DNA from: Symbiodinium natans
Lineage: Eukaryota > Sar > Dinophyceae > Suessiales > Symbiodiniaceae
Direction: 5' to 3'
NCBI GenBank assembly: GCA_905221605.1
Contig: CAJNDS010002411.1
Location: 312,001-376,000 of the forward strand
Length of the DNA stretch: 64,000 nucleotides
In this document: positions 10,729 through 20,321 of the stretch, piece after piece
Numbering within the stretch: position 1 is the stretch's first letter
Layout of the letters: each line of letters begins with the position of its first letter
Translations under genes and position numbers: made by a program
Notes under the pieces: model-generated
The model's input: the letters and a program-made list of their open reading frames with translations, nothing else
Databases searched by the model: none
Told to the model about the DNA's origin: nothing

Positions 10729-11841
10729 GTAAGGCCCTGCAATGCCACCACCCAGACGTTACATTTTCTTCCGAGGATTATGGCCCTGGAGACTCCGACG
10801 CGCAGTCCACGGCCAAGGTCTTAGCAGGGCCTGCGGAAGTTGCGAGTGGCGCAAGCCCGCCGGGCCCGTCCCCGAACATATCCAAATGGTCCAAACTAGG
10901 AACGCGACCTCGAGGTGTCAAGACTGAGCTGGCACACCAAGGAAGCCTCCTCTACGTTGGGGACCCCGTTCGGTCTTCTGGCCTCTGTGTGCTGTGTGAA
11001 CCTTCATTGGGACATGTGTGTAGCATTACGTAGGACAGTGATTTGGGCATCTTGCAAGTTGGGTCGCATTAGCTTACATGGTACATAGCCGCATGGCATG
11101 GCCGGTTGCGTAGGCATCTTCTGGCTCAAGGGCCGGGAGACTCAACTACGTTGCTTTGCTCAATCCATTCGAACAAACTGAAGCCTGTGCTCCTTGGCGG
11201 CTTTCAACGGTTACTGCTAGGCAAGATGCCTAGAACCTTCATGCCCCGCGGAAGCCTCATCCACGCTCAACATTCAACGCCCCACATGGAGCAAACATGA
11301 ACAAGCCACTGAAACAGGCTACTTGTGATGTGACGCGCTGTGTCAAGCGTCACGTGAAGAAAGTGAGTTGTGAGTCACCACCGATGATTAAGACGTATGA
11401 GCACTGACCTGAAGCCTTGGCTTGCAAACAAAGGCGTGATGCAGTTGAAGATGTCGCTTCTGTGGCTGCTGGCCCTGGCCGAATGGGCAGCTTGCCGCGG
11501 TTGTTATGACTTGCTTTCACTGGTGGGCAGGACGATGTCAGATGCAGGTATCCCGCTGCATCCTGCTACTGTACCATTCTGGCCGAACGCTGGCATGAAT
11601 TCCGTAAGGCATGGATGAACGCGGGAATGCGACCTGCCACTTGGGTGCACCATGCATGGAGGTTCATTGCCGGGTTGCAGTTGCTGGAGAGAGAAGTGCA
11701 AACCTTGTCGCCCAGACCATTTCAATTCGAGTATCGGATGAGCGGCAGCTGGCGAACTGGTTGCTCCATACTGTGAAGGACCCTTGGTTTCGTTTTGCCT
11801 GGCTTGCCTTGCAGGTGTTGTTATGCTATATGCTTTCTCAG
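10729..11841. other. Unassigned region before the vWA gene
   Basis: Only short, motif-free open segments are seen. The segment at about 11611-11700 contains scattered cysteines but no convincing EGF or other pattern. It may hold upstream exons of the vWA gene that I cannot define. Confidence 0.3.
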
Positions 11842-13461
11842 GAGTGTGACGCAGCCGTTGACCTTGTCTTCCTGCTCGACGGCAGCTACAGCGCAACTTG
11901 GCCGTGGGCAAGTTTAGGCCGACTTGAGATTTTTGCAGTGACGATCCTTCATCGCCCGATATCCGAGGTGGAGGATGATGATTGGAAAGCTCTGAAGGAG
12001 TTCGTGTCGCGAACCGTGACTTGCTAGCACTATGTTGCACTGTGTTGCGGTGGTGCACAGAGTTTCTCTGCCAGTGTCCAGACTGCAGAAGGAAAATCGC
12101 TAAGCGCGACCCCAATCCCGTGGCACTCGACCGCTTAGCATGAGCGAGAGAACTCAGGGTGTCGGATGGTGGGGCCCATCTGAATATTTCGTTTAAGAGA
12201 GTGTAAGATCCACAAACAGCACTTTCGTTCAGACTTCGGCAGTCCTTCATCGGCTCTCCTGATGAATCGGGGCACTGCGCTCACTTGCCAGAATAAAGCG
12301 TTTAAAGCCTGGCCGTGCAATGTCCGGTTGGCGAATCCTGTGCAAGAGGGAGCTTGTGCCACTGGTTGATACTGGTCGCATACATGAATTTGTCCAATGT
12401 ATCAGTCCAAGGTGCAGCGAGTCCAATGTATGAGTCCAAGGTGCAGCACACCAACGGCAGGTGAACACATAACATAGCTCAGCCAAGCTACTTATCCTCC
12501 GCTGCTGGAACCCCAAGACGCAACAAGCAACAAGAAGATTCAACACAGCAGGGACGTAAAGGAACGAGAGGCGGGAGGCGGGAGGCCGGAGGCGGGAAAG
12601 CAGCCTCCATTTTTTTCAGCAACTGAGGTATCTCGATTCAACATTGGACCTGAACAGATGCAAGTTGGCTTCGTGCAGTATACGCACGATGCCAGAATAG
12701 ATCCTTGTCGGCAGTGGTGTTTGCTTCTTTTGTGCAGTGCTGTGTGCAAATGGCTTTGTCCTCACACTTGAGACTTGCCAGGAAATGCGTTTCAAGAGCA
12801 CATCAGAGGAGGTTGCGCAAGGACTTGTTCACCTCGACCAAAAGGGAGGGAACACCAACCTCTCCGTGGCTCGGCAAGACTTGTTTTAGCCAGCTGCATG
12901 TTCCCACCACACGGATTCGTCCAGTGGTCAGCCAACGCTTTGCAGGATGGACTTGTCAAATCTAGAGAGCTGTTCTTGGAGCACCACCGCAAGGCCGCCA
13001 GGTCTCCAAGTCTTTGTGTAGTTACATGTTTCGCAAGCTTTCGTTGACCTTCACCTGAGTAATGGGTAGCCTGGATTCATCGCCCACCCACACATACTTG
13101 CAGTACCACAAGGTTTCCTAGGCTGGCAAGCTCTGGACTTGCAGTAGTTAGCTTGCAGGCTGGCCGCTTTCTCATCATTGTTTCGGATGGTGATGTGGAC
13201 CTCGATGCTCCAGCAAAGAAGCTCAGCATGGAGGACGAGGACGGGGTCATCATCTTCAGTGACTGGGCGAATTTGGACTCCGGACTCTGCATGCCCCGCA
13301 AAAGCTTGCGCACTCCCTTCCCTGCCTCTGTGATGCTGTCCGTTCCGAGTCTCCAATGCTAGGTGTGGCTGTTGGCAAGGATGCAGAGATAGACGATCTG
13401 AAAGGCATTGCAACAAGCCCAGCGCTCTTCTTCCAGGCGCGATTTGAAGGGTTGAAGGCCA
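11842..13461 (+). CDS. von Willebrand factor A domain protein (multi-exon)
   Basis: Seven exons follow the order of a vWA fold. 11842-11892: DLVFLLDGSYS, holding the MIDAS DxSxS, then a GC donor. 11968-12015: DDDWKALKEFVSRT, with a GTGACT donor. From 12628: FNIGPEQMQVGFVQYTHDAR, which continues the domain in phase. From 12782: EEVAQGLVHLDQKGGNTNLS, the glycine-rich MIDAS threonine loop. From 12932: NALQDGLVKSRELFLEHH. From 13159: GRFLIIVSDGDVDLD, the TDG-like strand and metal-loop region. 13363-13461: VAVGKDAEIDDLKGIATSP, ending at a GTGAGA donor. vWA domains bind protein ligands through a bound divalent metal and occur in adhesion and extracellular matrix proteins. What lies N- or C-terminal of the domain is not resolved. 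Motif order and splice phase make the domain call firm. Confidence 0.8.
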
Positions 13462-14672
13462 TGTGAGAGTAGGGCTTGGGGATGATGGGAGGCGCTTAAG
13501 ACAGTGAACGAAGTAAGTCTGGAAGCCTTGCGGGTGTGGAGGCATGGCCATGCCAATTTTTGTCCTCCAGGGTTGGTTGCCGGAAATACCTGCCTGAGTC
13601 AGGGTTTCCGTTGCCACGGAGGCGCTTGTCGGCTTGGTTTCGTGCCCAGTGCCGGCATGGGAAGAAACGGAGATGTGCTGATGCAGCTGATGCTCATGGT
13701 GCTCCAGGGGAGCAGGGGCGCGAAGAGCCTGCTGCTGCTCATGGCATGCCAGCTCTTCACCCTGTGAGTTGCAATCTAGAGCAGCATGGTTATTTTCGTC
13801 CCTGCTTCTTCGGCATTGATCGTTGCTTTTGTGCTTCGTCTGGAACTTGTGCTGCTGAGATTGCATGATCCTTTGCATAAGCAGCATCGCAAGAAGCTGA
13901 CTTTTTGGAGACTTTGGGTTGCACGAGTTTTGGGTGGCTTTCACCCTCCACAATGGACTCGCTCGAACCGCTAATGTTGGACCTTGCTCGTTGTGACGTC
14001 GGCTTCGCTATGTGCTATGAAAACTGTAGGCGAGTTCAACCTGTCGCTTGCAGAAGCCTCGGAATGAAGGTTTCTCAATATGGCATCCTTGACAAAATCG
14101 TGCGGACCATTTCCCAAGACAGCTGCCACATCGCAGAGGAGGCCTTTGCACACCACTGCGTTACCAGTAAAGCTCGCAAAGCACCTCCAGGTGGCCATGG
14201 GCAACAACATCAACGTCAGGGCCATGAACTTTACCGCCCTTCTGGGCAAAAAGGCAGGGACTTGTTGAACTGTGTGAATTTTCATGCGTGTCAGCCCTCG
14301 GACGCCTCAAGCATCAGCATGTCGTGAAAGTGTAGCTGTGCCGGCTGTCCTTGAGGAGAACAACAACGTTACTGAGAGCACGCTGTCCCAAGAGGTGGGG
14401 TTGGCAGCCATTTTCGTTTCCGGCACTTCTTTTTTTTGGCCAGTTGCCAGCCTGAACAAGCCAGAAACATCAGCGAAACCATCCGAAACCACAAGCCGGC
14501 ATGCCAGCACTTGCGAGCATATGCGAGCAAGCAACAACACGCAGTCCCGAAGTTTACCGAAACAAGGGGTGCAAGGTGGAGCGCATCTACCTAGCTTCAT
14601 TCATAAGGCTGCAACTGAACTGCTCGACACAGCCCAGACACAGCCCTAGATTCCAAGCTGCCAAAACGAGGC
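13462..14672. other. Region downstream of the vWA domain, no clear gene
   Basis: Open stretches at about 14080-14268 (VKLAKHLQVAMGNNINVR) and about 14331-14394 (SVAVPAVLEENNNVTESTLS, before a possible GTGGGG donor) could be later exons of the vWA gene. I recognise no domain in them. A long minus-strand frame at 13051-13953 is the antisense of the vWA exons and is not reported as a gene. Confidence 0.3.
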
Positions 14673-14846
14673 CTCAACCCCAGCACCTTTGGTCTCTTGA
14701 CTCCACTGCGTGAAAACCTGGAAGTCCTGGCGATGTCCTGTTGAACAAATCAGTTTCTCGACAGCCGAATGCATGTGCAAACTTGCCAATCTATGTAGAT
14801 TATGTAGTCTTTTTCGATCACTCTGGTCTCTATGGTCTCATCCTCG
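14673..14846 (+). repeat. Duplicated segment A, copy 1
   Basis: About 174 bp closely similar to 19257-19436, including the shared GGTCTCTTGACTCCACTGC and CTGGAAGTCCTGGCGATGTC. It ends at TCTCATCCTCG (14836-14846), where copy 1 is interrupted by the satellite insertion. Copy 2 runs straight on into segment B. Confidence 0.85.
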
Positions 14847-15040
14847 GGATCCCTCTGTCCGACATGCAAATTGGGGGCCCGACATGCCAAGGTAGGTTTT
14901 CGAGATGCAAACTTTCTTGGGGTCCCACATGCAAAGGTAGGTGTTCGAGATGCAAACTTTCCTGGGATCCGACATGCCAGAGGAGGTTTTCGAGATGCAA
15001 ACTCCCGATTTCGCGTAAAGTTAGCAAATTAGTAAAATAG

Positions 15041-18000
15041 TAAAATAGTAAAATCTGGGTCGAACCGGCACAGGTGGGTTTTCGAGATGCAAACTGCTGA
15101 GGCCGTGGAGGAAATACTATTAAAAGTAAAGAGAGAAGGAGGAGTTTTTTTTTCTGGATTTTGCGCGCAATCAGTAAAGTGGTAAATTCTGGGTCCAACC
15201 GGCACAGGTGGGTTTTCGAGATGCAAACTCCCGAATTCGCGTAAAATTAGTAAAATAGTAAAATAGTAAAATCTGGGTCGAACCGGCACAGGTGGGTTTT
15301 CGAGATGCAAACTGCTGAGGCCGTGGAGGAAATCCTATTAAAAGTAAAGAGAGAAGGAGGATTTTTTTCTGGATTTCGCGTGAAATCAGCAAAGTGGTAA
15401 TTTCTGGGTCCAACCGGCACAGGTGGGTTTTCGAAATGCAAACTCCCGAATTCGCGTAAAATTAGTAAAATAGTAAAATAGTAATATTTGGGTCGAACCG
15501 GCACAGGTGGGTTTTGGAGATGCAAACTGCTGAGGCCGTGGAGGAAATCCTATTAAAAATAAAGAGAGAAGGAGAAGTTTTTTCTGGATTTCGCGCGAAA
15601 TCAGTAAAGTGGTAAATTCTGGGTCCAACCGGCACAGGTGGGTTTTCGAGATGCAAACTCTTGATTTCGCGTAAAATTAGTAAATTAGTAAAGTAGTAAA
15701 ATAGAAAAATAGTAAAATAGTAAAATAGTAAAATCTGGGTCGAACCGGCGCAGGTGGGTTTTCGTTCGAGATGCAAACTCCCGATTTCGCATAAAATCAA
15801 AAAACTAGTACAATAGTAAAATAGTAAAAATAGTAAAATAGTAAAATCTGGGTCGAACCGGCACAGGTGGGTTTTCGAGATGCAAACTGCTGAGGCCGTG
15901 GAGGAAACCCTATTAAAAGTAAAGAGAGAAGGAAGAGTTTTTTTCTGGATTTCGCGCGAAATCAGTAAAGTGGTAAAATCTGGGTCCAACCGGTACAGGT
16001 GGGTTTTCGAGATGCAAACTCCCGATGTCGCGTAAAGTTAGCAAATTAGTAAAATAGGAAAATAGTAAAGTAGTAAAATACTAAAATAGTAAAATAGTAA
16101 AATAGTAAAATAGTAAAATAGCAAAATCTGCGTCGAACCGGCACAGGTGGGTTTTCGAGATGCAAACTGCTGAGGCTGAGGCCGTGGAGCAAATCCTTGT
16201 AAAAGTAAAGAGAGAAGGAGGAATTGTTTCTGGATTTCGCGCGAAATCAGTAAAGTGGTAAATTCTGGGTCCAACCGGCACAGGTGGGTTTTCGAGATGC
16301 AAACTCTTGATTTCGCGTAAAATTAGTAAATTAGTAAAATAGTAAAATAGTAAAATAGTAAAATAGTAAAATAGTAAAATAGTAAAATAGTAAAATAGTA
16401 AAATAGTAAAATAGTAAAATAGTAAATAGTAAAATAGTAAAATAGTAAAATAGTAAAATAGTAAAATAGTAAAATAGTAAAATAGTAAAATAGTAAAATA
16501 GTAAAATAGTAAAATCTGGGTCGAACCGGCACAGGTGGGTTTTCGAGATGCAAACTGCTGAGGCCGTGGAGGAAATCCTATTGAAAGTAAAGAGAGAAGG
16601 AGGAGTTTTTTCTGGATTTTGCGCGCAATCAGTAAAGTGGTAAAATCTGGGTCCAACCGGCACAGGTGTGCAAACTCCCGATTTCGCCGAAAATTAGTAA
16701 AATAGTAAAATAGTAAAAATAGTAAAATAGTAAAATAGTAAAATCTGGGTGGAACCGGCACAGGTGGGTTTTCGAGATGCAAACTGCTGAGGCCGTGGAG
16801 GAAATCCTTGTAAAAGTAAAGAAAGAAGGAGTTTTTTTTTTTTTTTTTTTCTGGATTTTGCGCGCAATCAGTAAAGTGGTAAATTCTGGGTCCAACCGGC
16901 ACAGGTGGTTTTCGAGATGCAAACTCCCGACTTCGCGTAAAATTAGCAAAATAGTAAAATAGTAAAATAGTAAAATAGTAAAATAGTAAAATAGTAAAAT
17001 AGTAAAATAGTAAAATAGTAAAATAGTAAAATAGTAAAATAGTACAATAGTAAAATAGTACAATAGTAAAATAGTAAAATAGTAAAATAGTAAAATAGTA
17101 AAATAGTAAAATAGTAAAATAGTAAAATAGTAAAATAGTAAAATAGTAAAATCGTAAAATAGTAAAATAGTAAAATAGTAAAATCTGGGTCGAACCGGCG
17201 CAGGTGGGTTTTCGAGATGCAAACTGCTGAGGCCGTGGAGCAAATCCTATTAAAAGTAAAGAGAGAAGGAAGAATTTTTTTCTGGATTTCGCGCGAAATC
17301 AGTAAAGTGGTAAAATCTGGGTCCAACCGGCGCAGGTGGGTTTTCGAGATGCAAACTCCCGATTTCGCGTAAAATTTGTAAAATAGTAGAATAGTAAAAT
17401 CTGGGTCGAACCGGCACAGGTGGGTTTTCGAGATGCAAACTGCTGAGGCCGTGGAGGAAATCCTATTAAAAGTAAAGAGAGAAGGAAGAGTTTTTTTCTG
17501 GATTTCGCGCGAAATCAGTAAAGTGGTAAAATCTGGGTCCAACCGGCACAGGTGGGTTTTCGAGATGCAAACTCCCGATTTCGCTAGCAAATTAGTAAAA
17601 TAGTAAAATCTGGGTCGAACCGGCACAGGTGGGTTTTCGAGATGCAAACTGCTGAGGCCGTGGAGGAAATCCTATTAAAAGTAAAGAGAGAAGGAGGATT
17701 TTTTTTCTGGATTTTGCGCGAAATCAGTAAAGTGGTAAATTCTGGGTCCAACCGGCACAGGTGGGTTTTCGAGATGCAAACTCCCGATTTCGCGTCAAAT
17801 TAGCAAATTTGTAAAATAGTAAAATAGTAAAATCTGGGTCGAACCGGCACAGGTGGGTTTTCGAGATGCAAACTGCTGAGGCTGAGGCCGTGGAGGAAAT
17901 CCTATTACAAGTAAAGTAACAAGTAAAGTGAGAAGGAGGAGTTTTTTTCTGGATTTCGCGCGAAATTAGTAAAGTGGTAAATTCTGGGTCCAACCGGCAC

Positions 18001-18180
18001 AGGTGGGTTTTCGAGATGCAAACTCCTGATTTCGCGTAAAATTAGTAAATTAGTAAAATAGTAAAATAATAAAATCTGGGTCGAACCGGCACAGGTGGGT
18101 TTTCGAGATGCAAACTGCTGAGGCCGTGGAGGAAATCCTATTAAAAGTAAAGAGGAAATTCTAGTAAAAGTAAAGAGAGC
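15041..18180 (+). repeat. Higher-order satellite array, about 12 units
   Basis: A roughly 210-400 bp composite unit recurs about 12 times, counted by GCTGAGGCCGTGG at about 15097, 15316, 15528, 15888, 16168, 16556, 16785, 17226, 17442, 17650, 17875 and 18117. Each unit has two copies of GGTGGGTTTTCGAGATGCAA, a perfect palindrome GATTTCGCGCGAAATC (variant in some units), and a stretch of the 8-mer AGTAAAAT. Unit length varies mainly through the number of 8-mers; the longest runs are about 16323-16515 and 16945-17180. Long minus-strand frames rich in YYFTILLF are translations of the 8-mer and are not genes. Confidence 0.92.
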
Positions 18181-18247
18181 AGGAGAAATTCAGCAAAATC
18201 TTGGTCCCAGCGTCCCAGGTGGGTGTAGGAAGGCAAATAGAATCCTG

Positions 18248-18348
18248 GTCCGACATGCAAGGTTGGGTTTTCGAGATGCAAACTTCTTGGTGCCATGCAT
18301 CTCGGGCGCGCGCTTTGCATCTCGAAAACCCAACCTTGCATGTCGGAC
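18248..18348. repeat. Perfect 35-bp inverted repeat (hairpin)
   Basis: 18248-18282 and 18314-18348 are exact reverse complements with a 31-nt loop. The arm contains the array core GTTTTCGAGATGCAAA plus GTCCGACATGCAAGG. It sits at the right end of the satellite insertion. Confidence 0.9.
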
Positions 18349-18364
18349 GCCGCAGTCGCTAAAC

Positions 18365-18841
18365 TCTCATCCTCGTGCGAACCCGAGCATCCGCTTGAGC
18401 CGAAGTTTGCGCTGGTCCTCTGCTGTCCTTCCTCCGCTAGGAAGAAACTGGCTCTTCGCAGGCGGAGGGCGTGATCATGCAGCAGGGTGAAAAAAGGTGA
18501 AAAGTGAGTTGGGCCTTTGCAAGGCTGCGTCGCATGACGACTCCACTGCTGGGTCCTCATCCTCATCAAATATGTTTGATGACGAGCTGGATGAGGAGGC
18601 CAGTGTGCAAATATGCATGTGCCGCATGTCTTTTCTAATGTGCCGTCGAGGAGGAGCCGATGCGAAGAAAAGCGATGCGCAAACTGCCACCCCAGGACCG
18701 CTGTTGAGATTGAGAGAAAAGCTTGCATGCCAAATGAGCAGTTCACCTGAAGGCGAGCCAGAGCAAGACAGGCATGACAGCTCCAGAGGCCGTTTTTGGG
18801 AGAGTGCCAAATTCAGAAAGCATAGCGATTTATCAAAGGTC
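18365..18841 (+). repeat. Duplicated segment B, copy 1
   Basis: This segment is nearly identical to parts of 19426-20055 but lacks three blocks of about 43, 27 and 107 bp that are present in copy 2. Both copies keep an open + strand frame encoding an acidic, serine-rich stretch (NMFDDELDEEASVQICMC) and then KLACQMSSSPEGEPEQDRH. No family is recognised. It may be a duplicated exon or part of a dispersed repeat. Confidence 0.8.
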
Positions 18842-19256
18842 GGCCTCTCTGTCCCTCTCGCTGTCTCTCTCCCTCTCTCTTGCTCTCTGTCCCGTTTGCC
18901 TATCCTGTCCTGAATCCTCCCTTTCTCCCACTTTCTCCCACTTTCTCCCTCTCTCCCGCTCTCTGCGCTCTCTGCGCTCTCTGTTGAAGCACTCTCCCTC
19001 TCTCTCTGTCTCGCTCCTCTCTCTGTCTCAGTCCCTCTCTGCCTACGGTATCGCATCCTGTCCTGAATCCTCCTTCCCTCCCTCTTGCTCACTCGCTCGC
19101 TCGCTCGCACGCTGCCTCTTGTCTCACTCTCTCTCTCTCTCTCTCTTCACTTCTCTCTCTCTCTCTCTCTTCACGTCTCTCCCCTCTCTCGACCTCTCTC
19201 GGTCCCTGTTTCTCCCTCTCTGTCTACATTGCTCAGACTCTCACATCTGCCGAGGG
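18842..19256 (+). repeat. Pyrimidine-rich (CT)n / CTCTCCCT tract
   Basis: Imperfect CT-rich simple sequence separates the two A-B copies. Translations full of serine, leucine and arginine from this tract are artefacts. The strongly one-sided purine/pyrimidine composition could favour triplex or slipped structures. Confidence 0.9.
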
Positions 19257-19436
19257 CTCAACCCCAAGCCCTACACCTTTGGTCTCTTGACTCCACTGCA
19301 TGTAAACCTGGAAGTCCTGGCGATGTCCTGTTGAACACATCAGTTTCTCCACAACCGAATGCACGTGCAAACACAAGCTTTGCCAATCTATGTAGTCGTT
19401 TTGGATCACTCTGGCCTCTATGGATCTCGTCCTCGT
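19257..19436 (+). repeat. Duplicated segment A, copy 2 (uninterrupted)
   Basis: Second copy of 14673-14846. It runs without interruption into segment B and therefore preserves the presumed pre-insertion junction at 19426-19436. Confidence 0.85.
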
Positions 19437-20055
19437 GCGAACCCGAGCTGCGAACCCGAGCATCCTCTTGAGCCGAAGTTTACGCTGGGCCACTGTTCAT
19501 CTCAACTTGGCCAGTAACGCACGTTCGATGTCCTCTGCTGTCCTTCCTCCGGTAGGCATCTCGAGTGCATGACAGCGTTGAAACTGGCTCTTCGCAGGCG
19601 GAGGGCGTGATCATGCAGCAGGGTGAATAAGGTGAAAAGTGAGTTGGCAAGGCTGTGTCGCATGACGACTCCACTGCTGGGTCCTCATCCTCATCAAATA
19701 TGTTTGATGACGAGCTGGATGAGGAGGCCAGTGTGCAAATATGCATGTGCCGCATGTCTTTTCTAATGTGCCGTCGAGGAGGAGCCGATGCGAAGAAAAG
19801 CGATGCGCAAACTGCCACCCCAGGACCGCTGTTGAGATTGAGAGAAAAGCTTGCATGCCAAATGAGCAGTTCACCTGAAGGCGAGCCAGAGCAAGACAGG
19901 CATGACAGCTCCAGAGGCCGTTTTTGGGAGAGTGCCAAACTCCGGCCCCAAACCTTGACACCCGGCAGTGCTCCAACAGCTGCACAAACTTGCATCGGCA
20001 CCGGGGCACATTTGTGCCCGTTGTTTTCAGAAAGCATAGCGATTTATCAAAGGTC
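19426..20055 (+). repeat. Duplicated segment B, copy 2 (longer form)
   Basis: Second copy of 18365-18841, with three extra blocks near 19489-19530, 19558-19585 and 19940-20030. None of the extra blocks starts with GT/GC and ends with AG on either strand, so they look like deletions in copy 1 rather than introns. The acidic open frame starting near 19655 is preserved here. Confidence 0.8.
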
Positions 20056-20321
20056 AGCAGCATTCTGTGCTGGAGATTGTCAGTGCAGCCTCGAAGGATG
20101 ACTCTACCCACAGCTCTACCGGCTCTACCGGCTCTACCTCGCCATCTTCAAGCTGCCTGCCTGTTTTCACGGCGTGCCATTGAGGTCAGTTGATCTGCGC
20201 AGCAGTTTTATGCCCAAATATTCCTCGAGGCGTGTCGCCCAGCTTGGACGAAGCAGAGTCAGTCGGTTGCTTACGCAGCTTATCGACTTGTCGCCCGCAT
20301 GATGCAATGTCGTGTCCCTCG

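Larger units (their letters stand above)
14847..18364. mobile_element. 3.5 kb satellite-bearing insertion with 11-bp target duplication
   Basis: The same 11-mer TCTCATCCTCG lies at 14836-14846 and 18365-18375, directly flanking this block. In the second copy of the surrounding A-B duplication, the A-B junction holds one TCTCGTCCTCG at 19426-19436 and no insert, so it looks like an empty site. Near the two ends lies a subterminal inverted repeat, GTCCGACATGCAA at 14857-14869 and its complement at 18336-18348. Inside are only repeats carrying a GTTTTCGAGATGCAAAC core; no protein is encoded. I read it as a non-autonomous transposable element whose interior expanded into a satellite. The 8-11 bp duplication size would fit Mutator-like transposases, but that assignment is weak. 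Confidence 0.6.

Noticed and set aside
13051-13953. 300-residue minus-strand frame
   Set aside because: Antisense of the vWA exons and their introns, with no recognisable domain; the + strand explains the conservation.
14881-15010. Regularly spaced GTTTTCGAGATGCAAAC boxes, considered as a CRISPR array
   Set aside because: Spacers are themselves repeated and the context is eukaryotic; this is the leading edge of the satellite.
16081-17243. Long minus-strand frames rich in YYFTILLF
   Set aside because: Pure translation of the AGTAAAAT octamer tracts in the satellite array; no start context and no conserved protein.
19940-20030. Extra block in segment B copy 2, considered as an intron lost from copy 1
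   Set aside because: The block borders do not fit GT/GC-AG on either strand, so a plain deletion is more likely.
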